The notes below the pieces were generated by a model. The model was not told the origin of the DNA and did not search any database. It worked only from the letters and a program-made list of their open reading frames with translations. 10,399 nucleotides of DNA from Tetmemena sp. SeJ-2015 (taxonomy: Eukaryota > Ciliophora > Spirotrichea > Sporadotrichida > Oxytrichidae): contig JAJKFJ010021789.1 of the NCBI GenBank assembly GCA_027382625.1, positions 1 to 10,399 of the forward strand. Direction: 5' to 3'. A program made the position numbers and the translations under genes. Below, one piece after another: positions 1 to 7,148 of the stretch (the first letter of the stretch is position 1; each line of letters opens with the position of its first letter).

Positions 1-580
1 AGGAACCTTATCTTATATCATTTGAAGATGGTCAAGATACGAAAGAGAATCTGCTACAAATAATTAAAAATTCAAGCTAAAGAATAATTGTAATCAAGAT
101 TTCCCAAAATAGCAAGATCAAATTACTTATTTCTCTTTTTTAGATTGTCTGCTTACTAATACTATGCTAATGGAGCGAACTAAAAATGTTATTTTGGTTG
201 TCTTGGTTGTCTTCCAAACCTGGCTATCTTTTTCTCATTTAGAGATTCATTGTTTTACAAACAGCAAAAGTTTTACATAGATTTATAGCTGAGAAATTAT
301 TAAAAAATAGAATAAAATCTATAATTATATTAATAAATTAAGCATCTAGGCAGTAGAAGGATGGAATTAAATATTCAAGCATTTAAGCAAATTTCATCCT
401 TGCAGCTTCTTCGTAGAAAATCAGCGGAAAAATTACTTCAGTCATAAATTTTTTAACTTGATTAATTTCTTGGATCGGAGTTTGTTACATCGAAAATTCT
501 TCTAAGACACCTCCAAACGTTATGGCTGTAGAACAGACTCATATTCAAATTCAAGAAGCTGCCCAATAAACCCCATATTG
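1..580. other. AT-rich region without a secure gene
   Basis: No standard-code frame of note is present. If only TGA is a stop, frame 3 of the plus strand is open from position 3 to 458 and again from 462 to 578. The opening residues (EPYLISFEDGQDTKENLLQ) look protein-like, but the sequence then becomes low-complexity and hydrophobic. A different plus-strand frame opens with an ATG at 361 and runs to a TGA at 739-741, and the minus strand here also has a TGA-free frame. Because several overlapping frames look equally plausible, I do not call a gene. Confidence 0.4.
194..213 (+). repeat. 9-bp tandem repeat TTGGTTGTC, about 2.2 copies
   Basis: TTGGTTGTC occurs twice back to back (194-202 and 203-211), followed by TT. 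The unit is a multiple of three and would encode a repeated W-L-S in plus frame 3. It is short and may be chance slippage. Confidence 0.85.
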
Positions 581-581
581 A

Positions 582-977
582 TATAAGTGGCTCTCATTTT
601 AACAGGCAATATTTTAAAACTCTTCATTTATTATTAAAACTTTCCTTCTCTATGTATAGAACCATACCAATAAAAAAAACCATCCAGGCCCTCCTCCAAA
701 CTTCCAATTTTAGTGGAAATTACCGAGGATTCCATGGCTGAAAGAATCCTAAAGGATAGCCAACGACTGGGACCCAGTTGAGACACTTGACATACTGGAT
801 GAGATAACTGACCTCCCTAAACGCAATTGGGAGAGATTCAGAGACCTATACAAACAGAAACTAACCAGACCCCCAGACGAATAACCATGGTTCAAAGGAG
901 AGAAGAAAAATGACTCCGAGGACGACGATGAAGATTGGTCAGATTAGTGTGATGACCTAAGCTACGAAAGCTAATGA
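582..977 (+). CDS. possible acidic-tailed protein fragment, TAA/TAG read as Gln
   Basis: Not recognised. Plus frame 3 is free of TGA from 582 to a TGA at 975-977, about 131 codons. The part from about 682 onward is the most protein-like: a proline-rich start (HPGPPPNF), then a charged helical stretch (DWDPVETLDILDEITDLPKR, then NWERFRDLYKQKL), then an acidic tail (NDSEDDDEDWSD). In that part every in-frame standard stop is TAA or TAG and the first TGA ends the frame in the acidic, serine-rich tail. Under the standard code this would be a pseudogene. The same DNA also gives plausible peptides in plus frame 1 and frame 2 (for example an ATG at 734), so the call is weak. There is no credible start, so it would be a C-terminal piece, perhaps of the retroelement-like segment. 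Confidence 0.25.
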
Positions 978-1094
978 CATCGTTCAAACTTCAGTTGACT
1001 TAATTTGTTTGACTGTTTAACACGGGAGTGGCTGTATAGCTTCCCTAAGTTTAACATATAACACGCAAGACGCTAGTTCGTCTAAAATGCGTTG

Positions 1095-1121
1095 TTATTA
1101 TTATTATTATTATTTATTATT
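1095..1121 (+). repeat. TTA microsatellite, six perfect units plus imperfect tail
   Basis: Six perfect TTA units run from 1095 to 1112 and continue imperfectly as TTTATTATT. The tract lies directly at the 3' edge of the GC-richer island and is followed by AT-rich DNA, the position expected for a retroelement tail. Confidence 0.95.
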
Positions 1122-1122
1122 T

Positions 1123-1832
1123 TAATTTAATTCCCTTTTTCATTAAATTTTAAATATATCATTTTTCAGGATAACCGAGCAAATCTAGACTTTTATTAAT
1201 CTTTGCAACCTTAAAATCTCTTAAAAAATCATTAATTATAAAAAAAGTTATTTTCCATATTAAGTAATTACTTTAATGTATCTTAATAAAGACTGGGCTG
1301 CTTTAGAGATCTTTTTTATTAATTCTCATGCCTAACATAATTAATTTAATAATTTAACGTTTAGCAAAAGTCATGCACAAATAGAATATTGTTCACAAAT
1401 ATCTCAAACCTGAAAAGTAAACTGCCACTGCTTTGCTTCCTATTTATTTCACTTCTTATTACCTTCTATTTTATATAAAATTCTTCACTATAATTGATTT
1501 CAAAACACATATTTAATAAATTATAGCAGTTGTTTTCAACTTGGATTTCCAAAATTGATGATTTCTTGTATCAATGCTCTCTGGCTAGGGTGTATCCTGA
1601 TTTCATACATTCAATCCTTAAAACGTCTTACTGAGCTGACCGTGTTGCCCAAAATGCATCAAAAGTTGTTTCAGAACCAGCAGACTACTCTATGTGCCAT
1701 TGAGTACACATTTAGTCAAGCTCCAAATTGAGAGAAATTGTCCTTACACAAAAAACAAAACAGGAGGAATGTCTTTATCTATTGCAGTATGGCAATAGAT
1801 TATGCATAATAGAAATTTGAAAGAAAAACTGA
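1123..1832. other. AT-rich spacer, no gene seen
   Basis: About 18-30% GC by line. The only richer patch (about 1560-1740) has no long frame that stands out on either strand. A run of As and Ts at 1123-1165 resembles the T-rich tail of repeat copy A near 3091-3135 (shared TTTAATTTAATTC followed by a T-run and ATTAAA), but at this base composition that is not enough to call a fourth copy. Confidence 0.5.
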
Positions 1833-2186
1833 GAGAGGAGTGGAGCCTATTATTTTGAAAGAGGTAAAGCACCGATTAGTCAAATTGACCCTGTGAATCA
1901 TTTAAACTAATTGAGCCATGAGTGTAAATAGTTCCTTAATCATTTAAGGCAACAAAGAAACTCGGGCAAACTGGGCGTAAGTCAAGTCAAATTACTGATA
2001 GACAAGCTCAATTCTTTTGTTGGTGACAAGAGTCTCTGTGAATAAAACGAAGTTAACTTCCTACAGCAGATTCTGCGTTGCTGTCAATTCAATAAACACA
2101 ATGAGAGGTTCTCACGCATCCTCAAGCATTTCTTCCTTAGAAAAAACTAGATGATGGCGGAAGTCACCCTCGACCACTGGTGCTGA
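1833..2186 (+). CDS. possible coding segment, TAA/TAG read as Gln, unknown function
   Basis: Not recognised. Plus frame 3 is free of TGA from 1833 to a TGA at 2184-2186, 117 codons, in a GC-richer patch. The predicted peptide reads as amphipathic helices with charged and Leu/Ile residues in regular spacing: GKLGVSQVKLLIDKLNSF, then NEVNFLQQILRCC, then FSRILKHFFLRKN. In-frame TAA and TAG codons sit at positions where glutamine would fit a helical, Q/N-rich protein. There is no ATG near the open end, so it would be an internal or C-terminal piece. An overlapping frame 1 stretch from an ATG at 2101 is also peptide-like (serine-rich) but has an internal TGA, which lowers confidence in both. Confidence 0.25.
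2049..2060. repeat. 12-bp perfect palindrome GAAGTTAACTTC
   Basis: GAAGTTAACTTC reads the same on both strands. It could be a protein-binding dyad or chance; no other copy was noticed in the window. Confidence 0.8.
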
Positions 2187-2511
2187 TTCAAACTTTAAGT
2201 ATCCAGTGCGTAACATTTCTAATAGGAGGCAATCAAGTTCTAGTCAAACTGAAAACCTTATTCTATGATCATAAAGTTCTTTCTGAATCCACCCTATTAT
2301 TTGCACATTACGATATTAATCTGGCTTGCCAGCCCTAAATTACTTTTGCTGAAACCTAGCTCTAGAGCTCTTCGCTATATATGATTAAGATTTTTGATGA
2401 GTTGGCTTTGGATAAAATTAAATATTTGTAATTAATATTGCATATTTATTTCAAATTCTGTTTTAAAATGGCGAATTTAATTATATAACTAATCATAATG
2501 TATTGATCTAG
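2187..2511. other. unassigned stretch, no gene seen
   Basis: Mixed composition falling to very AT-rich by 2400-2510. No long frame stands out on either strand under the standard code. A pyrimidine-rich run ending in TTTTTAG just downstream (2515-2540) resembles a 3' splice site but has no convincing partner. Confidence 0.4.
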
Positions 2512-2730
2512 TCTCTTCTTATTGCTCTTATTCTTTTTAGCATTGGCTTGAAGTTAAGTTCCCTCTTCCAAGATAATGGTAGCTATGTTCAACTTCCATG
2601 CCAATCTTCTAAGAGCTTGCCTCTGACAGCTTCTTCTCTCCAAAGATCTCTTTCTGCTTTTGAAAAATCTAGCCTCCCCAGTTGGAGCTTGGAACAAGAA
2701 ACGCTAACTAATTCCGGGACTACAATATAG
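2512..2730 (+). CDS. weak standard-code open frame, probably not a gene
   Basis: This is the longest standard-code frame in the window: open from 2512, with no ATG (the first usable alternative start is a TTG at 2548), closing at a TAG at 2728-2730. It begins with a hydrophobic run (LLIALILFSIGLKL) and continues as a Ser/Leu-rich, low-information peptide. There is no Kozak-like context and no match to any family I know. The minus strand of the same DNA gives equally plausible basic peptides if only TGA stops. One alternative is an exon fragment after the splice-acceptor-like TTTTTAG at 2534-2540. I include it only so the reader knows it was weighed. Confidence 0.1.
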   Translation, partial: SLLIALILFSIGLKLSSLFQDNGSYVQLPCQSSKSLPLTASSLQRSLSAFEKSSLPSWSLEQETLTNSGTTI

Positions 2731-2915
2731 TATTTATTTTAATTAAAATCGGAGATTGTTTAAAATAATAAATGGAGAGTTGCAATTTCGCGTCTGTTGA
2801 AATAACAGATTCACCTCCTGATCTGCAGCTTGTTCGAAAGAGAATCAAAAATTAATATGAGTTTCTTCTTTAATCATCTTCACAGCACCTCTCAGAAGTG
2901 AGATATGACTCACTC

Positions 2916-2951
2916 ATTCTTCTTCATCCTCATCGTCATCTTCATCAAAAC
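2916..2951. repeat. TTC/ATC-type triplet-rich tract
   Basis: A run of TCN and NTC triplets on the plus strand (polyserine-like in frame 2) is GAA/GAT-rich on the minus strand, where it would encode an Asp/Glu run (FDEDDDEDEEE) ending at a TGA at 2916-2914. Copy C has no matching tract at this place in the repeat, so it looks like a microsatellite-type expansion or insertion private to copy A. Confidence 0.7.
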
Positions 2952-3090
2952 TTGTGTCGCTTATAACTCTTGACAGAGCGGTCCCACACAAAAGTTACAT
3001 GGATGAAAAGTTCTTAGAATTTCATGCTGAATCGAATGGTGTAATTATTATTTAAATTGGACAAACTTCAATTGTCACTGATTTATTCCA

Positions 3091-3120
3091 TTTTAATTTA
3101 ATATTTAATTTAATTTAATT
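3091..3120. repeat. TTTAA pentamer-rich tract at the end of copy A
   Basis: Near-tandem TTTAA units with one irregular unit. Equivalent AATTTAATTAAAT-type runs occupy the facing inner ends of copies B and C around 8175-8250. Confidence 0.8.
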
Positions 3121-3155
3121 CTCTTTTTTATTAAAATCTCAGTTATAATTATTGA

Positions 3156-3813
3156 ATATCATCAGAGTCTAGAGCAGCGGCTTCAGGCTCTATCGTAGTG
3201 TACAAAAGAAAGGGGCTGAAGATAATGAATAATATGAGGACTGCGCCCAAACAGTTTAAGATTTTTATCCAAGTGAGAGGCACTAAGTGCTATTTTAGCG
3301 TTTTGAAAGAAACAAAAATCTTTGCTTAGCTTCCACAGACCAAGAGCCGATAGTCTCAATTTTATTTGGGTTATTTATAGAATCCATATTATCGATTATT
3401 TACCTTTAAGTGTCTTCTGAACTCCTTGATGGCGAATACTTTAATAAAGAAGTTACATTATGAAAGTGCACCTTATTTTATTATGGCTCTAGTTCTTCCT
3501 CTCTCGCCATTCAGCGAGTCACTCTAGGAAGTCTGCTTCCCCTTAATTTTTCTAGAGAGTTTGGTATTGCATTTGTGCTTACTGAGTCCGCAGGAAGGAA
3601 ACTTCCATCTCTATCTCCTTTCCTCAGCTCTAATATCTATGGCTCTTTTGCCTGGTACGACATGCTTGACCATATTTAATTAAGTAAGTATCTTAATTGA
3701 TAACAGATTACCCGAGTTTACGTCCTTTATTATTTAAGAGGCAATTAAAATAATAGGGCTCACATATCTAATTTAAAAACTTAGCCCGTCTTTTATTATT
3801 TCTCTTATACCCA
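3156..3813 (+). other. GC-richer island with competing open frames, no gene assigned
   Basis: If only TGA stops, plus frame 3 is open from about 3153 to a TGA at 3987-3989 (278 codons) and plus frame 2 from 2909 to a TGA at 3461-3463 (184 codons). Both give peptide-like stretches: frame 3 has YKRKGLKIMNNMRTAPKQ, frame 2 has YEDCAQTVQDFYPSERHQ. The same DNA cannot easily be both, and open runs of this length are expected by chance here, so I do not choose. A segment at 3684-3706 has tiny-intron-like ends (GTAAGTA and ACAG). Confidence 0.3.
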
Positions 3814-3922
3814 TATCCTTTTTCATAAAAAGCAAAAAAGTAAATTTGCTTTTTATAATTCTAAAAATGGGAATATCCGAATCCATATAAATCCCAAAAG
3901 ACTTGTATCCTTTTTCATAAAA
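3814..3922 (+). repeat. 17-bp exact direct repeats bracketing a 75-bp segment (IES-like)
   Basis: TATCCTTTTTCATAAAA occurs at 3814-3830 and again at 3906-3922, exact over 17 bases. The starts are 92 bp apart, so one copy plus the 75-bp interval makes a 92-bp unit. The interval begins with a strong hairpin. A short AT-rich segment between exact direct repeats, one of which would survive precise excision, is the textbook arrangement of an internal eliminated sequence with pointers in spirotrich ciliates. It is equally the footprint of a small insertion with a long target duplication, or of a local duplication. The 92-bp unit is not a multiple of three. Confidence 0.6.
3825..3856. repeat. 12-bp perfect hairpin inside the direct-repeat pair
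   Basis: ATAAAAAGCAAA (3825-3836) is the exact reverse complement of TTTGCTTTTTAT (3845-3856), with an 8-base loop. The left arm overlaps the first 17-bp direct repeat by six bases. The stem is A/T-rich with one GC step. It is not followed by a T-run, so a terminator role is not suggested. Confidence 0.85.
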
Positions 3923-4069
3923 CCTATGGATTTATAATTTTATTTTTGATTAGCTTAAAGCGAAAACTATGGTTTTTGGTTTCCTATGAAATAGCGAATA
4001 AATGTCATAAACTAAAATTATTTACTTTCTAGTAAAATAAACTAATGCCTATGAAAGTTCTCTTTAGTT

Positions 4070-4399
4070 ATGATGAACTCAGCTTATAAGTTATAAAATC
4101 TAATTATGCAAATACGAACAAAAAATTTATCTCGGTTTCAATTTAGATAAGGCAGGTACATTAGACATAACACCACTCCTCATTAACTTTATCGAAAGAC
4201 CACAAACCACATCTACCATACCCAGTTTGTCACCTCCAAGCAGTTCAAGAATCGATTCAGCTCAAACGCTGATTACAACTCCCCTCAAGTAACAGTGCAA
4301 GCCATTCCTTGGTTTAATCAATTTATATAGTTGGCTTCGGGTATATGGTGCGAGTAGTTGCCACCCTGGAGCGTGGACTTAAATTTTTATTGCTTTTGA
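4070..4399 (+). CDS. possible small ORF with ATG start, TAA/TAG read as Gln
   Basis: Not recognised. Plus frame 2 opens after a TGA at 4052-4054, has tandem ATGs at 4070 and 4073, and closes at a TGA at 4397-4399: 109 codons with five in-frame TAA/TAG. The peptide is basic at first (RTKNLSRFQFRQGRYIRH) and then mixed and aromatic (SKQFKNRFSSNADYNSPQ, WFNQFIQLASGIWCEQLPP). The 3' half lies in a GC-richer patch (about 4190-4380) that falls to AT-rich DNA just before the stop, which is the expected shape of a gene end. Another plus frame across the same patch gives a Ser/Thr/Pro-rich peptide, so this could be chance. Confidence 0.22.
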
Positions 4400-4626
4400 A
4401 ATTAATAAAGCAGAGACATATTTGTTTGCTGTCATATATACGAGATTCAAAATTTACAAAGCATTTCTGTGTTCTAAAATAATCGAAGCATTTAACCAAT
4501 ATGGGTGAAATACGATAAGATGATCGCTGATTAGCATTTTAAAAATAAATGAACTTCCTTACCCCGATTAACAGTAGTATATTTAATTAATTCTAATCTC
4601 ATATTCATTTAATAAATTAAGTAAAG
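4400..4626. other. AT-rich spacer, nothing identified
   Basis: Low-GC sequence with no long frame, strong repeat or RNA signature that I can see. Confidence 0.5.
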
Positions 4627-4709
4627 ATGAAAGGAAAGCCGAAAAACAGCAGCTAGACTACTTGTTGCGGAGAAGAATCTCATTTACTACTTCTCAAATA
4701 AGAATACAA

Positions 4710-4759
4710 GTAAACCTTTTTACTTATATTATCATTTTAATGATATTTATTCCGTTTAG
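4710..4759 (+). other. intron-like 50-nt AT-rich segment
   Basis: It begins GTAAAC and ends CCGTTTAG, is strongly A/T-rich, and sits between two GC-richer patches (4627-4709 and 4760-4870). Joining the flanks would let an ATG frame from 4627 continue to a TGA near 4799-4801, or a frame without ATG continue to 4868-4870, both with TAA/TAG as Gln. The length and composition suit a ciliate-type intron, but GT...AG ends are common in such DNA and no transcript evidence exists. Confidence 0.2.
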
Positions 4760-4870
4760 CTCATCATTAAGAGGTTGTAACATACCATTGGAGACTAAAT
4801 GAGAAGCACATGCAGTATGATTAGAGAAGCACTAGATTTCTTCTAGGCTCTCCCTTCTTCTATCTTTTGA

Positions 4871-5430
4871 GGAGAAGGTGCGTGAATATGTAGAGTCTAA
4901 GGCGATTATCACTTCTCTAGTTTTGCGATCGTTGTCCTAAAACGTAATCTTTCAAATTTCTTAAAGATACCAATAGTGAAAACAGATTGCAGAAGCTGGA
5001 ACTAGTTCAGACAGTAAAAAGTATTAAGACACAAACTGAAACTAAATCAAAAATCATAAATTACTGGGTATAAGCGCAAAAAGAATCTCAGTCAGTACTG
5101 CTCCTTTGTGTATAATAAAATCTAAGTAATTTTATTTATCAATCACCTATTTCTATCCATCCTATATTAAATTATATTCAATTATGAAGAATATTTAATA
5201 TGATTTATATATTCATTTCAATTTTTTTGGGTAAAATTTTAAAATATAAAATATAAAAGAAAAAGATTGTTTAGATCTATTATATATTATCCGATTAAAC
5301 CAGATTCTTAAAACTTTTTAGTTTGTTTTTGTTAAGCCTGGAAAAACGATGACGAACCTTTAGTCTTCGATGCTCAATATTTGAACTGCTAGCGCTCCTT
5401 GCTGGCTAAGTATTGCTTAAGAGACCATGA
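4871..5430. other. mixed stretch, no gene assigned
   Basis: 4960-5330 is AT-rich, with low-complexity A/T runs at 5210-5275. From about 5340 the GC rises, and plus frame 2 gives a short peptide-like stretch (NDDEPLVFDAQYLNCQ) that hits TGA just after 5500. I cannot tie it to a start or a family. Confidence 0.35.
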
Positions 5431-5736
5431 AGTTTTTATTAGCTAGGGACATCTTTTAAAAGACTTATAATTGTCTGTGAGAAGACCTCTTCGATTGGAT
5501 TGAATATTGAGAGTAAGGAGTATTGTAGATTAATTGAATTTACAGTTCGCCACAAAGCCACTTCATTTGCAGTCTCCTAATAGCGAATCTCTTTGATTCT
5601 ACCTAGCTCTACCACAAGGTATGCTATCTTTATCGACATCTTTCTCAGTATAAGGCTTTAAAGCTCTCTAAATACATTGTTTATCACTAGGGCTATCATG
5701 GTAGTAAGTTTGATTCCCTCTTTAAAATAAGCCTGA
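5431..5736 (+). other. TGA-free frame in a GC-richer patch, unassigned
   Basis: Plus frame 1 is free of TGA from 5431 to a TGA at 5734-5736 (101 codons). It includes KEYCRLIEFTVRHKATSFAV and a hydrophobic end. It contains few in-frame TAA/TAG but no early ATG. It could be a gene segment if TGA is the only stop, or chance; the frame 2 stretch just upstream competes with it. Confidence 0.2.
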
Positions 5737-6240
5737 TTATGGTTGGTCATTACCCATGAACGGATAAAGAGTCAGTAGGGCTTGAAAAAAAAGTATCATC
5801 TAGATATATTATGCTAATGCCAGGCGAGATTCAACACCTACCTGTAAACCTCAACTTCTCTTTATTTGTTCAAGCCTATGAGTAGAAAAGCGTGACCTTG
5901 TATTTCCCATCATGAAAGATCTAAATTTGTCTAAATTAATCTTCTACTATGGATATTGTATATGGAATTAGAGATATCGCTGCTCTAATAACTCAAGTGT
6001 GATTGCTCAGGAGGTAGTATATTTTGTTCAAAAGTGAGAGGTGATATCTTATAAGCTTATTTTGGTTGAGGTTGCTATATTTATAGCTTTTTGGCGCAGA
6101 GTCTTGATCATAAATATCCCATAGACAGTAGTTTATTTATGAGTAAGTATAATAGACTTTACTGTTTTCGCGAGGGTCAGTAGTCCGAGAACGGAGAAGA
6201 GCGATTATTCTTAAATAAGCATCAGTCATTCTGACAATGC
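5737..6240. other. unassigned stretch, no gene seen
   Basis: Moderate-to-low GC without a standing-out frame, strong repeat or structured RNA. A GTAGTAAGTTTGATTCCCTC string near 5701 superficially resembles a tRNA T-arm, but no other tRNA arms surround it. Confidence 0.4.
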
Positions 6241-6289
6241 CATCTAGATGTAATAGAAAGAAAAACTCTATTGTTTCTTTAGTTACATC
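6241..6289. repeat. 10-bp palindrome joined to an imperfect hairpin
   Basis: CATCTAGATG (6241-6250) is a perfect palindrome. Overlapping it, GATGTAATAGAAAGAAA (6247-6263) pairs with TTTCTTTAGTTACATC (6274-6289), giving stems of 7 and 6 bp separated by a small internal bulge, with a loop of about 10 bases. Function unknown. Confidence 0.65.
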
Positions 6290-6419
6290 AATCATGATAG
6301 ATCAATCTTGATTACTTTCAAAGCTTTAAAATAGCTTAAAAATACTTTTATGATTATGCAATCAGTTATAGGGTTTGCTATTTTGAATGAAAATTTCAAC
6401 TACTAAATTATTCAGAATT

Positions 6420-6610
6420 AAATTCTAATTTTTAAATGTTCAGTTATTAAGATACATATATTGAAATATTATAATAATTATATTATAAATTATCTTATCA
6501 AATATAAATAACTATTTATATTTAAAATGTCTTTTTATAAAAATAATAATTTTTTTAGAGAAGATAAAATAACTTATAAATAATATAATAATTTAAATAA
6601 TGTTTTAGAA
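6420..6610. other. extremely AT-rich block
   Basis: The lines 6481-6540 and 6541-6600 contain only 5 and 4 G/C bases out of 60. No coding frame is credible. It contains an 11-bp perfect inverted repeat at 6500-6523. It may be an easily melted or scaffold-type region, or eliminated DNA in a germline genome; sequence alone cannot say. Confidence 0.85.
6500..6523. repeat. 11-bp perfect inverted repeat, 2-base spacer
   Basis: AAATATAAATA (6500-6510) and TATTTATATTT (6513-6523) are exact reverse complements. It lies in the AT-rich block, so chance is a fair explanation. Confidence 0.7.
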
Positions 6611-6806
6611 AATCAGTTTTTACAATAAGTTAAAGCTCTTGTTTTCACTGACTCTTTCTACCATAGCATGTGCACGGATATGAATCCAATACAAACCAGA
6701 TGGGCTCTAAAATTATAATATAACTTCCAAAATTAAAGTAAAATCTAAATTTTTATATTTCACTCTAAGCAAATAAACTGATATCATTATTGATTAATAA
6801 GATTGA

Positions 6807-7051
6807 GGGGGGGCCTTTCCTCGACAGTAAAATTTTATAATGAATACAGGTCATGTTTATAGGATAATTTTCGCTCTTAAATTTGATTCTTCAAGTTTTA
6901 GAGGTGTATTCGAACATTTAAGGCTTCAAATTTTAATCCTAATTCAGTCGGTTAAAGGTAAACTAGACCTCAATTAAATCTATATTTTAAGCTATTTTTT
7001 CGCTATTGTAATATAAAATAAAAGTTCAATTTTTAAATAGTGCAATATTTT
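6807..7051 (+). repeat. left arm of the fold-back element
   Basis: 245 bp, starting with seven Gs and ending at GTGCAATATTTT. It contains two near-identical inner motifs, CTTCAAGTTTTA (6889-6900) and CTTCAAATTTTA (6924-6935), which could be subterminal protein-binding repeats. Confidence 0.95.
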
Positions 7052-7148
7052 CATATTCTTAAAATTTAATTAATGATTACCGGCTAACACTACTATTTTT
7101 TCAGCTTAAAATATTTGAGATTATAAGTGAAGCATATCAGGAATTCAA

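Larger units (their letters stand above)
582..1122 (+). mobile_element. GC-richer island ending in a TTA tract, possible LINE-type 3' end
   Basis: Lines 721-960 count to about 45% GC, against about 18% in 1201-1260. The island ends in a 3' UTR-like stretch (about 980-1090) leading into GTTG and a TTA microsatellite at 1095. A protein-like tail, a short untranslated stretch and a short tandem 3' repeat are the usual 3' anatomy of non-LTR retroelements of the CR1/L2/RTE type (established knowledge). No reverse transcriptase or endonuclease motif is visible, so the family cannot be assigned and the 5' limit is uncertain; the GC rise begins near 682. The piece would be a 5'-truncated copy, which is the common fate of such elements. 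It could instead be a host gene fragment next to a microsatellite. Confidence 0.35.
2741..3155 (+). repeat. dispersed repeat, copy A
   Basis: Copy A matches copy C read on the minus strand. It shares CGGAGATTG (2750-2758), the 20-mer AAAATAATAAATGGAGAGTT (2762-2781), TTCTTCTTTAATCAT, AGCACCTCT, GTTCTTAGAATT and GCTGAATCGAATGG in the same order over about 400 bp. Copy B matches more weakly: TTGCAATTT, GTTGAAATAA, GAATCG, ATTATTTAAAT and ACTTCAATT in the same order. The downstream end is a tandem TTTAA tract. Differences between A and C fall on all three codon positions in the frames I compared, so the family looks noncoding. Copy A alone carries a TTC/ATC-rich tract near 2916-2951. No partner arm was found near copy A. 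Boundaries are good to perhaps 15 bp. Confidence 0.75.

Noticed and set aside
1123..1165. Possible fourth repeat copy resembling the tail of copy A
   Set aside because: Only the low-complexity T/A tail matches; none of the specific landmarks is present.
2548..2730. 60-codon standard-code ORF starting at TTG
   Set aside because: No ATG, low-information Ser/Leu-rich peptide, no family resemblance, and a length expected by chance in 10 kb. Kept only as a very low-confidence entry.
2914..3000. Minus-strand mini-ORF (ATG at 3000, acidic tail) conserved in copy C
   Set aside because: Comparison of A and C shows changes at all three codon positions and no acidic tail in C, so conservation reflects repeat ancestry rather than coding.
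2909..3460. Frame 2 protein candidate with polyserine start running through copy A
   Set aside because: It crosses a repeat whose copies diverge without codon-position bias, and it competes with a longer frame 3 run. Not listed as a gene.
5147..5167. Short match to 10074-10094 (19 of 21 bases)
   Set aside because: Flanking sequence does not align, and AT-rich pyrimidine runs give such matches by chance.
5692..5740. tRNA T-arm-like string (GTAGTAAGTTTGATTCCCTC)
   Set aside because: No acceptor, D or anticodon arm can be folded around it.
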